Source of the DNA: a virus
Reading direction: 5' to 3' (one strand)
Virus record (IMG/VR): IMGVR_UViG_3300018079_000012
Coordinates: 1 to 64,000 of that record
Length of the DNA stretch: 64,000 bases
Both the position numbers and the translations under genes were made by a program. Each line of letters begins with the position of its first letter. Position 1 is the stretch's first letter. Shown here piece by piece: positions 12,775 through 20,370 of this stretch. Under the pieces are notes generated by a model that ran no database searches, was not told the origin of the DNA, and saw only the letters and a program-made list of their open reading frames with translations.

Positions 12775-15161
12775 TGATTTCGTCCACCATGGTCAAGTAA
12801 CTTACTCATTTCCGCGAATCCGGTCTCGGCTGTCTTCCAATCTGGAAAAACGGATGGGAGCACCATGATTTCGTCCGCATTGTCGTAAGACCCCTCTAAA
12901 GCGACTTCGGGCTCCGAGTTTTCCTTTTCAACCTCCGCCTCGGTGTCCGGACAGTCTATCGCAAAATGCCCAGTCTTTTCGCAATTACTACAGTAGTCGG
13001 CTTCGCCCGGATTTTCTCCTTCAAACTCCTCTTCTACTTCCGGCGTGTCTTCTTCGTCCTCTTCTTCTTCGTCTAGCGGCGCGGGAATAACCTCCGCCTC
13101 CGCCAAATCTGGATCTATTTCTTTTCGCGTTAGTAAATATGGCCAATACGCTGTGACCGGCAGCTTTTCGGTGCATTCGGATTCTGGCATCGCGTCACAG
13201 TATAATTCTATTTCTTTAAACGCTGGTGTCCCACACTTCTGCTTGTAATTTAGAACGCGTATGAGAGCGTCGTCCCCTCCTTGCAATCCGATAGTTAAAT
13301 TCGGACGTTTGTTAAACACTAAGCACGAATTGTGTTTTAGATTAAAAACCCCGTCCAGGAAGACAGAGTCATTTATCCGGCCTGTCATCCAAAGCAATAA
13401 ATGCTCTGAGATATACGCCCATTTTTTTCCGCCATAGCTACTGGACCAGGAGAAGTTCTTGAAAAACCCGTATACTACAGAGATCAAGTGCGTCTTAGCC
13501 GATTGAGATAAATCCATAGGAAACTTGCTCAAGTACGCATCCCGACTCAGTTTACCTTCGGCGGTGGGAGCAGCATTCGGTGCTAGTTTATTCAGTGTCC
13601 GTATTAGTTTTCGATAACGGATTCCATCTTCCCGCGACATATAACTCTTCATATGCCGAAGTTCCGCTATGCACGTGAGCCACAAATACGCGCTCATTAA
13701 CTCCGCGTACTCGGCGATCCGGCCGTTCTTATCCCCCGCTTCCCAGCGGTGATAAAAATCCAGCATCAACGAGACGACGTAGATATAACTCCCGTTGTAC
13801 TTTTCTACCAGCGGGTCACGAAGCGTCCGCGACGTCGCCGTCTTCACGACTTCTGGTACTACAAAGTCCTTTGGTAATACGAATATTTCGCCGGTCGCGC
13901 CACTAACGAGCGCTTTCTTCCGGCACTTCAGCAGAGCCGTCTTCAATTTGTAATAGTCGTCATCGGACACTAATAACGCCGGAAGTCCTAATTCTCTCGC
14001 TATAATCGCCGCGTGACACGTTGACGATCCGGTGTTTGTGAATATCGCTTTACTCTTTAACATCGACCGGTACATCTCAGGGGAGAACGATTTTAGGTAA
14101 CACGACTTATCGATATCCGATAATACCATCGACGAGGCCGCCCCAATCGACACGGCGTCAAACAGCTTTTCAGCTTCGGCCGGGACGTCGATTTTAACAC
14201 TGGGTTTCGCTAATTTTAACGCGCGGTGTTGCAAGAACCAAATGGTTAGCCCATCAATGGAAACTCCGCTATAGTTACTCTTCTGAGGAGCGAAAGTCGC
14301 GCACCATTCGACATCCGACGGTCCGAAGTTCTGGTGTATTTGCAATAAATGTTTGAGTAAATGTTTGAATCTTAAGTCAGTGTTCTCGACCCGCGTGCCA
14401 GTCGCTTCCCCATTAACCAGCTTCACTCCAGTTCCTTCCACTATTTCTATCGCGGGGTTAAACGACGGACTACTTGTGTTCGGGTCGGAAGTAAATGCGA
14501 CTCCGGACATCACTATATTTCTCGGGATTAGTTGTACGATAACTGCCGTTCCCGTGTCGGGGATATCGTTTGCTTCCCGGTACGCAACGGACTCCGGCGA
14601 GTTCCAAGACTCATATACTTCAACGACCGCCGCGCGTATCGCAGGAAGACCAGACACTGGTAAAATAGTCTTCATCATACCGGGCATACTGACCGGCGCC
14701 CCACTGCGAACAGACACGTCGCGCGTCAGTAAAAAGGACTCCGGTTCTATATCGAGAGGAAAACATACTTCGACCGGAGTCTTAGCTACGGAGAAGACCA
14801 CATAATTCGGGACGCGCAGTGAAAGTTCTGTTAACTTATGCAGTCCTGCTGCTTTTCCCCCGATCTTCGCTGGAGACAACGAACTGTCAGTGAAATAAAC
14901 GTGCGATACTCCGTCGTCGGAGACAATTAGACCGCTGGGATTATCAACAGCGGTTTCCGTTTTTTCGTCGATTTCATTCGGTGCCGACATCCAAATCCTG
15001 GAACACGAAGCGAAAGAGTGCGCGTGATGCGGTCCAAAATGACCTTTTAGTTCTGTGCAATGCCATTTATTATTGTCCCCCCAAAGACCGGCATAACAAA
15101 CGTCCGGTGAGGCTCCCAGAGTTGTAAACGGGTTCATTAGGTCGAAATTCTCGCACTTCAC
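12771..15161 (-). CDS. Pyruvate-phosphate-dikinase-like phosphotransferase with zinc domains
   Basis: 796 aa. Residues 1-58 are a Cys/His domain (HCTELKGHFGPHHAH...CSRIW) shared with the gene at 9250-9495. Residues 90-330 match the PPDK/PEP-synthase ATP-grasp (GGKAAGLHKL; SVRSGAPVSMPGMMKTIL; SGVAFTSDP). Residues 372-400 match the swivelling phosphohistidine domain (TNTGSSTCHAAIIARELG, catalytic His383). There is no PEP/pyruvate TIM barrel. Instead residues 450-690 form an unassigned domain (YGGKKWAYISEH, HNSCLVFNK), then an acidic linker and a CCHC zinc knuckle (CSNCEKTGHFAIDC, 724-737). It could transfer phosphate from ATP via His383 to an unknown acceptor, as rifampin phosphotransferases do. 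Confidence 0.8.
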   Translation of the reverse strand: MKCENFDLMNPFTTLGASPDVCYAGLWGDNNKWHCTELKGHFGPHHAHSFASCSRIWMSAPNEIDEKTETAVDNPSGLIVSDDGVSHVYFTDSSLSPAKIGGKAAGLHKLTELSLRVPNYVVFSVAKTPVEVCFPLDIEPESFLLTRDVSVRSGAPVSMPGMMKTILPVSGLPAIRAAVVEVYESWNSPESVAYREANDIPDTGTAVIVQLIPRNIVMSGVAFTSDPNTSSPSFNPAIEIVEGTGVKLVNGEATGTRVENTDLRFKHLLKHLLQIHQNFGPSDVEWCATFAPQKSNYSGVSIDGLTIWFLQHRALKLAKPSVKIDVPAEAEKLFDAVSIGAASSMVLSDIDKSCYLKSFSPEMYRSMLKSKAIFTNTGSSTCHAAIIARELGLPALLVSDDDYYKLKTALLKCRKKALVSGATGEIFVLPKDFVVPEVVKTATSRTLRDPLVEKYNGSYIYVVSLMLDFYHRWEAGDKNGRIAEYAELMSAYLWLTCIAELRHMKSYMSREDGIRYRKLIRTLNKLAPNAAPTAEGKLSRDAYLSKFPMDLSQSAKTHLISVVYGFFKNFSWSSSYGGKKWAYISEHLLLWMTGRINDSVFLDGVFNLKHNSCLVFNKRPNLTIGLQGGDDALIRVLNYKQKCGTPAFKEIELYCDAMPESECTEKLPVTAYWPYLLTRKEIDPDLAEAEVIPAPLDEEEEDEEDTPEVEEEFEGENPGEADYCSNCEKTGHFAIDCPDTEAEVEKENSEPEVALEGSYDNADEIMVLPSVFPDWKTAETGFAEMSKLLDHGGRNQ

Positions 15162-15727
15162 GCTTCGCCTCCGCCGGACTGCCGCCAGCCGTTCATCTCC
15201 GCTTCATGAATAACAGCGATGATTTTCTTGCAGAGCCAAAAACTTTCGTTCAACGCGACTCCGACGCCGGATTTACCTAATACAATCTCGTCGAATTTAC
15301 CCGATAATTCAGAGTACTTCTCGCGCTCAAAGTCCGTAATATCGTGCTTTAACGCGCGAAGGAACAATAAACGCATAGTATCCGCGACTACCGTCAGCAT
15401 CGGACCTATAGCGTTCTTGCGTTCTACTACTTTCGGTTCCCATTGCCGGATTAGCCGTTTCGTACGCGACGCCAATGACCAATACGTTTCATAGACCCAA
15501 ATACCGTCTGACTCAAAGACCAAGTGTGCGGACGCGGGCGGTGGTGACAGACCAACTAATAGAGAAGGAATTTTCTCACTTCGTAACTCGCGCGTCTCTG
15601 CCGGTAACGCCCGGAGTTTCGCTGTCCCGTCACTCCGGAACGCTACATGTATCTTATCTCCTTCTACGAACGGAGTCTCGGGACGGGAGAACGTTGTGTC
15701 GGCAAATGTTATGAATGAAGTAGTCAT
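15158..15727 (-). CDS. Hypothetical protein, 189 aa
   Basis: ATG 15727: MTTSFITFADTTFSRPETPF; beta-rich first half, helical second half (REKYSELSGKFDEIVLG). A GTG-started in-frame extension to 15760 exists; the upstream tiny ORF and weak ribosome-binding sites leave the start uncertain. Its stop overlaps the dikinase-like gene start, suggesting co-expression. No family recognised. Confidence 0.65.
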   Translation of the reverse strand: MTTSFITFADTTFSRPETPFVEGDKIHVAFRSDGTAKLRALPAETRELRSEKIPSLLVGLSPPPASAHLVFESDGIWVYETYWSLASRTKRLIRQWEPKVVERKNAIGPMLTVVADTMRLLFLRALKHDITDFEREKYSELSGKFDEIVLGKSGVGVALNESFWLCKKIIAVIHEAEMNGWRQSGGGEA

Positions 15728-15741
15728 TTCCAGATTTAACT

Positions 15742-15810
15742 TTACTCCCAGTAATCCCACACCACCAATACGACTAGAACTACGACTAACAACACGAGGA
15801 TATATAGCAA
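15742..15810 (-). CDS. Possible tiny hydrophobic peptide, 22 aa
   Basis: TTG start at 15810 behind AAAGGG: residues 2-17 are LYILVLLVVVLVVLVV, one transmembrane helix, then WDYWE. Lies in the gap upstream of the 189-aa gene. Very short and TTG-started, so uncertain. Confidence 0.35.
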   Translation of the reverse strand: MLYILVLLVVVLVVLVVWDYWE

Positions 15811-15965
15811 ACAGCCCTTTCGGGGTAAGTTAGAACTGCGGCCCAACGGGGTAGTCGGTGGTTTAAACGACCTACTCGACTCCCCGTTAGGGTAAATTTA
15901 GTTAACTGTTAACTCCCGTTTACAGGGGACCACGAGTCCCAGCGGGAATTTTTACTACCGCCGCA
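15811..15965 (-). other. Structured intergenic region
   Basis: No protein frame. Long imperfect hairpin (+ coordinates about 15841-15892): AACGGGG/CCCCGTT (7 bp) continued by CCC/GGG across a bulged A, with inner AGTCG/CGACT. A second hairpin GGGAC-CACGA-GTCCC lies near 15930. Between them is GTTAACTGTTAAC, a tandem GTTAAC. May be a terminator/attenuator or structured leader for the 15.7 kb gene; no U-run is seen. Confidence 0.45.
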
Positions 15966-16223
15966 CTACACGTGCGACAGTGACTTGGATGCTGCGGCAA
16001 TCGCCGACGCTAGATCGGCGACGTCGTAGACGATAAGCGAAAAGCGATTTCCTTCGCTCGACGGCCGTTTCCAGCAGTCCGACTTGAACTCCGGGACGCT
16101 GACTAGATCGTTTATCCTCGGTTCCAGTCGGACCCTGAACCCGCTGGTGAGTTCACGGAATCCCAGGCGCCCGAGCGGCGTCGTTAGGACTTCCGTGTAA
16201 GGTTTTCCTTCGGGACCTACCAT
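15966..16223 (-). CDS. Hypothetical protein, 85 aa
   Basis: MVGPEGKPYTEVLTTPLGRLG...; ends in an Ala-rich helix (DLASAIAAASKSLSHV). No family recognised; in the leftward operon, 4 bases from the upstream stop. Confidence 0.6.
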   Translation of the reverse strand: MVGPEGKPYTEVLTTPLGRLGFRELTSGFRVRLEPRINDLVSVPEFKSDCWKRPSSEGNRFSLIVYDVADLASAIAAASKSLSHV

Positions 16224-16227
16224 AGAT

Positions 16228-16443
16228 TTACCCTCCTTTCGGACATATCGTAAAGTCCTTCACAACTCCTTCGTGTCCACACTCGCAACACGTAATAGGA
16301 GAGGTATCTTCCCACGTCGTATCCCCGTGCGCCTCGGTACCGTCGTCCCAGATTTGGATCGTCGCTGTCATCTCAATAAGAAACGGTTCTTTGCTGTGAC
16401 AAACGGGACACGCGATTCCTTCGAGGCAGTTAGTGTTTGGCAT
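16228..16443 (-). CDS. Zinc-ribbon protein, 71 aa
   Basis: ATG 16443: MPNTNCLEGIACPVCHSKEP, then CCECGHEG and ICPKGG. CPxC...CxxCG gives a standard zinc ribbon. A longer upstream frame is not supported by a ribosome-binding site. Confidence 0.65.
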   Translation of the reverse strand: MPNTNCLEGIACPVCHSKEPFLIEMTATIQIWDDGTEAHGDTTWEDTSPITCCECGHEGVVKDFTICPKGG

Positions 16444-16451
16444 CGGAACTG

Positions 16452-16610
16452 TTAACAGTGCTGTCCGTCCAAAAGACACAATAGAACCGCGATCCATCCG
16501 GCGGTCGCTGCGCTGATACGAACGCACAACGCGCGTAAAAAGTCCATAATCTGTTTCTCTTTATCGTAGCGTCCGGCGTTGTAAATTTCAATCATCGCTT
16601 TCCGCGTCAT
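16452..16610 (-). CDS. Small protein with C-terminal hydrophobic helix, 52 aa
   Basis: ATG 16610: MTRKAMIEIYNAGRYDKEKQ, then a Leu/Ala-rich segment (ISAATAGWIAVLLCLL) that could span the membrane. Overlaps the upstream gene by 23 bases. No family recognised. Confidence 0.5.
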   Translation of the reverse strand: MTRKAMIEIYNAGRYDKEKQIMDFLRALCVRISAATAGWIAVLLCLLDGQHC

Positions 16611-16803
16611 CCCATTCCCCCGCTTTCCGATTCCACTTATACCCCCACTCCAGCATTTTGGAGTGCTCAGGATCGTCGCACCGGCAAGACCCGTCCGCGC
16701 GGTAGTGCATTGGGTCGAGAATATACCAAGGACAAAGAAGTACATCTGACTGTTGCAGAACAGTCTCGATTAGGCCGTTGGGTAGTTTTCTTTCGCTTTT
16801 CAT
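16588..16803 (-). CDS. Hypothetical protein, 71 aa
   Basis: MKSERKLPNGLIETVLQQSD..., with DPMHYRADGSCRCDDPEHSK (CxC and His, possible metal site) and KWNRKAGEWDDAESDD at the end. Overlaps both neighbours by a few bases, typical of this operon. Confidence 0.6.
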   Translation of the reverse strand: MKSERKLPNGLIETVLQQSDVLLCPWYILDPMHYRADGSCRCDDPEHSKMLEWGYKWNRKAGEWDDAESDD

Positions 16804-17015
16804 CCTGCACGCCCCAACTCTCGCAAATGATCCTCGATCATATGGAACTCGGCGACCGAAAAAGTTTTCATCGCACCGGCAAACGACCGCGCGGGTAATC
16901 GTTCTTCGCCGTTAAACTCACCACGATGTTCACGGGCCGCGTCTACGGCGCGCAGCAACGCGACTTCTAACTCTAATCGGTGCTTCAAGGCTGTGTAGGT
17001 GTGTTTAGACGTCAT
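16800..17015 (-). CDS. Hypothetical helical protein, 71 aa
   Basis: MTSKHTYTALKHRLELEVAL...; charged helices (LLRAVDAAREHRGEF, FHMIEDHLRELGRAG). ATGA-type overlap with the downstream gene. No family recognised. Confidence 0.6.
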   Translation of the reverse strand: MTSKHTYTALKHRLELEVALLRAVDAAREHRGEFNGEERLPARSFAGAMKTFSVAEFHMIEDHLRELGRAG

Positions 17016-17017
17016 TT

Positions 17018-17299
17018 TTACTCCTCTTCTACCGCGCCAAGGTGCGAGTCGTTCCGAGGTAATAGAAGCGAATACGGACGCAGAACCGGTTCTTCACTCC
17101 CACGAACTTGTGTCCGCACCATAATCGGTGGACGACAATCCACGTGCGGCGCGTAAATCTTCTCCGCCTCTCCACAATCCAACCGGAAGTGCGAGATCTC
17201 AATCCCACATAGGACGCACGTGTGTGAACAGTAATCGCGCGCCGTCGGCGATCCGTACCACAAACGACGTAATAGTTCGCGCCATCGTGCTCTTCTCAT
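17018..17299 (-). CDS. Hypothetical zinc-binding protein, 93 aa
   Basis: Arg-rich start (MRRARWRELLRRLWYG), then CSHTCVLCGIEISHF and DCGEAEK: CxxxCxxC(G) with further Cys suggests a zinc site. Ends in an acidic tail. Overlaps the upstream gene by 4 bases. Confidence 0.6.
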   Translation of the reverse strand: MRRARWRELLRRLWYGSPTARDYCSHTCVLCGIEISHFRLDCGEAEKIYAPHVDCRPPIMVRTQVRGSEEPVLRPYSLLLPRNDSHLGAVEEE

Positions 17300-17535
17300 T
17301 TCCGCGCCTCGTACATACCCGACCCAAGCATCTGCCGGATATGTTGGAAAATTTCTTCCAGCGTCTCACGGTCCGGTTCGTGTTCGTGCCAGCTATCTTT
17401 GCCCAACGCGTCTTTCCGGCGCACTTCTATCCCGTGGCGGTCTAGTAGACTGTTGCGTCCGGCGACGAACATGCGCTTAGCGTTCATCACAACGCGGTAG
17501 TGTTCCGTCTCAACCAACACAAATGGAGAATTCAT
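17296..17535 (-). CDS. Hypothetical protein, 79 aa
   Basis: ATG 17535 behind AAAGGA, overlapping the upstream TGA (ATGA): MNSPFVLVETEHYRVVMNAK. Mixed alpha/beta, ends with EEIFQHIRQMLGSGMYEARK. No family recognised. Confidence 0.6.
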   Translation of the reverse strand: MNSPFVLVETEHYRVVMNAKRMFVAGRNSLLDRHGIEVRRKDALGKDSWHEHEPDRETLEEIFQHIRQMLGSGMYEARK

Positions 17536-17936
17536 TTCCTTTCCTTCTCCTGTACACTTTCCCACGTCGCCCAGAACTCTTCACGCTTCTTCCGGTCCTT
17601 CGGGTGAATCTCGCGTACCGTGCGGGCTAGAGATAACAACTCTCCTCTGCGAACGTCGAAGACGTCAAGTAAACTGCAATTTGCGGCGCTGTGGAACGGC
17701 TCGCATCCTGGCCCCTTCTGCCTCGAAGAATTGTACAATTTTATTCCTGGCAGTCGTGTCCGCCAAGACCGTTTGGTAAAAAATACGATGCAACTTGTCT
17801 CCCCGCCGACTGGAAGGACGCCAAAACTTCCTATCTTTTCGACGGGCCGTCCGTCATCATTCGTCGGGAGTTTGTAATAGCGATAGTGTGTAAAATCCAC
17901 CTCGTATCGCCCGTTCCCGTTCTCAATTGTCGTCAT
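17532..17936 (-). CDS. Hypothetical protein, 134 aa
   Basis: MTTIENGNGRYEVDFTHYRY...; beta-rich with GGETSCIVFFTKRSW in the middle and a basic helical C-terminus (HPKDRKKREEFWATWES). No family recognised. Confidence 0.6.
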   Translation of the reverse strand: MTTIENGNGRYEVDFTHYRYYKLPTNDDGRPVEKIGSFGVLPVGGETSCIVFFTKRSWRTRLPGIKLYNSSRQKGPGCEPFHSAANCSLLDVFDVRRGELLSLARTVREIHPKDRKKREEFWATWESVQEKERK

Positions 17937-17976
17937 ATGGCTCTCCCTCGACGTACGCCGCGACTCGCCAAGTACT

Positions 17977-18195
17977 TTAACCCTCTGAGTTAGACGCCCA
18001 AATTAACCATGCGTCCAAGTACCAGTACCGAATACCGCCCCACGGGCTTTTGCTTCGCCACCACCGCTCGCAAAAACGTCCGTTCCACGGCCGCAAATTC
18101 AATCCTATGCAGATATGGTTCGCGGCTGTTACGGGTCGTCCGTACCACACATGAACGTGCGGATCGGGCCAACGAATATGTGCGGTGAATTTCAT
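17977..18195 (-). CDS. Hypothetical Trp-rich protein, 72 aa
   Basis: ATG 18195 behind TTTGGAGATAAA: MKFTAHIRWPDPHVHVWYG; about one residue in seven is Trp, with HVHVWY and RYWYLDAWLIW. A compact beta protein is likely. Function unknown. Confidence 0.6.
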   Translation of the reverse strand: MKFTAHIRWPDPHVHVWYGRPVTAANHICIGLNLRPWNGRFCERWWRSKSPWGGIRYWYLDAWLIWASNSEG

Positions 18196-18276
18196 TTTAT
18201 CTCCAAATCCGATGGCTCTCGGCAACCCACCAGCTTATGGAACTTGTGATTAACAAATGCTACGGCGGTTCCTTTT

Positions 18277-18522
18277 TTAAGCGACTCCTAAACAAGTCCA
18301 AGCGCCAGATCTTAGCGGCGTACCACCGTTCGCTTGAATCAGCGTAGCGTTCGCACGAAGTTTAACTATCTTATCGCAGACCGGTACGCCGCACGCTGTA
18401 CATCGGTACCGTACCTCTGTAGCCCCCGGCTTTTTAGCCAGCGAATTGTGTAATCGGCGACCGACGCCATAAATCGCGTCCTGTTGCGGCGAGTAACACG
18501 CGTGCGGTGCGATGATTGTCAT
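18277..18522 (-). CDS. Hypothetical zinc-site protein, 81 aa
   Basis: MTIIAPHACYSPQQDAIYGV..., with CTACGVPVCDK (CxxCxxxxC). Ends WTCLGVA. Immediately past the stop, another frame (from about 18287 to 18198) continues with coding-like composition but has no start codon; see findings. Confidence 0.6.
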   Translation of the reverse strand: MTIIAPHACYSPQQDAIYGVGRRLHNSLAKKPGATEVRYRCTACGVPVCDKIVKLRANATLIQANGGTPLRSGAWTCLGVA

Positions 18523-18527
18523 TTCGT

Positions 18528-18719
18528 TTATTCGCCTTTGAGCAATCGGGTGTACTGTTCTGCGCGGCGTCGATAATCTTGCGCGTCGTCTAATCTCCCG
18601 AATCTTTCACAGTATTCCGCTGAAGCCAGACAGTCTGCGTACCACTGTCGTAAAATAGACGGGCGCGCAGCAAACTCGTAAATGTGAAGTGGTTCTCCAA
18701 TCGTAGTCACGTATTTCAT
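18528..18719 (-). CDS. Hypothetical protein, 63 aa
   Basis: ATG 18719 behind AGGGAGGGACA: MKYVTTIGEPLHIYEFAARP; helical C-terminus with repeated Arg/Tyr (YCERFGRLDDAQDYRRRAEQ). An in-frame GTG-started extension to 18842 is possible but lacks a clear ribosome-binding site, leaving 18720-18858 otherwise without a supported gene. Confidence 0.65.
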   Translation of the reverse strand: MKYVTTIGEPLHIYEFAARPSILRQWYADCLASAEYCERFGRLDDAQDYRRRAEQYTRLLKGE

Positions 18720-18858
18720 TGTCCCTCCCTCTTTTTCCGTTTGACTCCGGAATAAGTAATAAAACTCACAACAGAACACGTCGCCACGCGAACACGCGGG
18801 CTGATTTCCTCGCACCTCTTTACCGCGCAAACCTCTCCGCACGGAAAACTACTTTACA

Positions 18859-19500
18859 CTACAAAGTACTTTTCTCCGCAGAGAGCTTCATTTGACAAAC
18901 TCGCCTCGCCCACTCTCCAGGGTCCGTAAAGGTAGTGTCACGGTCGAACGACGCGCTAAGGTGCGACGCGAGGCAAATGCGTTCGGAGATAACGCGGTGC
19001 TCCCGGGTGTCCAGAGGGACTGGTTTCACGCCTGCCGCGATTAGTTCGCGGACCGCTCGGACGTTAGCTCCGTTCGTCGATCCGACCGCAGGGACGTCAA
19101 GGACGTTATCGTCCAGCGCCACGTCCGGACGACGGAGTAACGGTGTCGCACGCGCCCGGTATAGTTCCTCGCGGCGTTTATCGGCGAGTTTGTCAAGGGT
19201 AGCAGAAACGCGGTGCGCGTGTGGGGCGGTAGATAACGCCGTTAGCGAGACGGCCGGTACAGGACGCCGCCGTGGATCGGCGGTCGCCGATACGGGCGAA
19301 CGTTGCGCGGCCAAGATACTCTTTACCTCGCGTTCGCGGGCTTGCCGAGCGGACAGCGTGGACAATGAGAAGCGCTGTTGCCGGGTAGGTGTGACTACTC
19401 GAACTTCTGCCGTCGCAGAGTCGGCCAGGCGCGCTTTTTGCAAGCGCTTTGCCTCGCGGCGAGCGACCGTCAAAGCTCGATATTTAGCACGTGTGAGCAT
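18859..19500 (-). CDS. Hypothetical basic protein, 213 aa
   Basis: Arg/Ala-rich helical protein (MLTRAKYRALTVARREAKRL; KLADKRREELYRARA), isoelectric point clearly basic. Possibly nucleic-acid-associated or a virion-internal protein, by composition only. Its start overlaps the tiny membrane ORF at 19484-19561. Confidence 0.6.
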   Translation of the reverse strand: MLTRAKYRALTVARREAKRLQKARLADSATAEVRVVTPTRQQRFSLSTLSARQAREREVKSILAAQRSPVSATADPRRRPVPAVSLTALSTAPHAHRVSATLDKLADKRREELYRARATPLLRRPDVALDDNVLDVPAVGSTNGANVRAVRELIAAGVKPVPLDTREHRVISERICLASHLSASFDRDTTFTDPGEWARRVCQMKLSAEKSTL

Positions 19501-19561
19501 CTAGCACCAATCTGGCGATCAGCAGCAGCCATAGGACGGCTAGACCGAATCGAACTGTCAT
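19484..19561 (-). CDS. Possible tiny membrane peptide, 25 aa
   Basis: ATG 19561 overlaps the stop of the upstream ORF (ATGA). Residues 5-20 (FGLAVLWLLLIARLVL) form one transmembrane helix, then DAHTC. Overlaps the next start by 17 bases. Translational coupling is the main support. Confidence 0.4.
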   Translation of the reverse strand: MTVRFGLAVLWLLLIARLVLDAHTC

Positions 19562-19818
19562 GCCTGAACTCGTCGGCCGGGTCCTGGGTGAGCCGCCTGG
19601 CTTCGCCGGTGCTGACCCAGTTGACGTTCGATTCCGGGCCGACGGGAGCCGGATCGCCTTCCGTTCCGAGAAGGAAGAAGTACTCGGTTGTATGCGGTTG
19701 CCAGAATGGTGACCGTATCTTGCTCAGCTATAGTGAGCGGTCGGTCAACCGGAAAGTCTAGATACAGATACACGCGCTCTAACTTTGCGAGCGCATATAT
19801 ACGGTCGTTACTCGTCAT
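19558..19818 (-). CDS. Hypothetical protein, 86 aa, possibly frame-disturbed
   Basis: ATG 19818: MTSNDRIYALAKLERVYLYL; the first 50 residues look like a normal protein, but the last 35 are Arg/Pro/Gly-rich, while the +1 frame of the same stretch reads EYFFLLGTEGDPAPVG... like ordinary protein. Either a frameshift is present or the two frames overlap. The ATGA coupling to 19561 supports the annotated end. Confidence 0.45.
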   Translation of the reverse strand: MTSNDRIYALAKLERVYLYLDFPVDRPLTIAEQDTVTILATAYNRVLLPSRNGRRSGSRRPGIERQLGQHRRSQAAHPGPGRRVQA

Positions 19819-19902
19819 AGATCGTATCTCCCCCCAGCGCATACGCGGCGCGCCCCCAAGCGGGTCTTAATCGACGCGGCGCTGGAACTGATACGAGGCT
19901 GT

Positions 19903-20313
19903 TTACTTCGCGGACTTCGCGGCGGGCGCTGTAGCTGGAGCGTCCATCGGCACCGCGAGCTCCTCGCCCACACTCGCTTGCATTGCCGTCAACGCACTCG
20001 CGCCGACGGTCGCCGTGAGCGTTATCGGAAACCGTTTCCCCCGATCTTCGGCGACCGGCCAGTCCGCTGGAATCGTGTACACGAAACTCACGGGCGAACC
20101 TTTCGCGGAGAGGAAAATCGGTTTCCCCTTGATCTTCGGCGTTTCCGACAGCGCCGTTTGTAGAACGTAATTCAGCGAGAGAGATTGTACAATCTCCAAT
20201 CTCCCGTCCATCGTCGCACGCAGGTACACGGACGCTTTGTCCGTTGCAAGGGTTTGCTTCCCGTTCCCCTGCGATAATTGCGTTAACGACGCAATTTGCG
20301 TCTTTTCAGCCAT
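19903..20313 (-). CDS. Hypothetical protein, 136 aa
   Basis: ATG 20313 behind AAGGAAAACGA: MAEKTQIASLTQLSQGNGKQ. Folded middle with LRATMDGRLEIVQSLSLNY and FPITLTATVGASAL, then an Ala/Pro-rich tail (APATAPAAKSAK). Last gene of the left minus-strand arm before the divergent region; such an abundant-looking small protein could be an early or DNA-binding protein, but no motif supports this. Confidence 0.65.
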   Translation of the reverse strand: MAEKTQIASLTQLSQGNGKQTLATDKASVYLRATMDGRLEIVQSLSLNYVLQTALSETPKIKGKPIFLSAKGSPVSFVYTIPADWPVAEDRGKRFPITLTATVGASALTAMQASVGEELAVPMDAPATAPAAKSAK

Positions 20314-20370
20314 TTCGTTTTCCTTGAGCAGAAAGTTAGGGACTCGATACGCGGGGGAAAGCGGGCGCAC

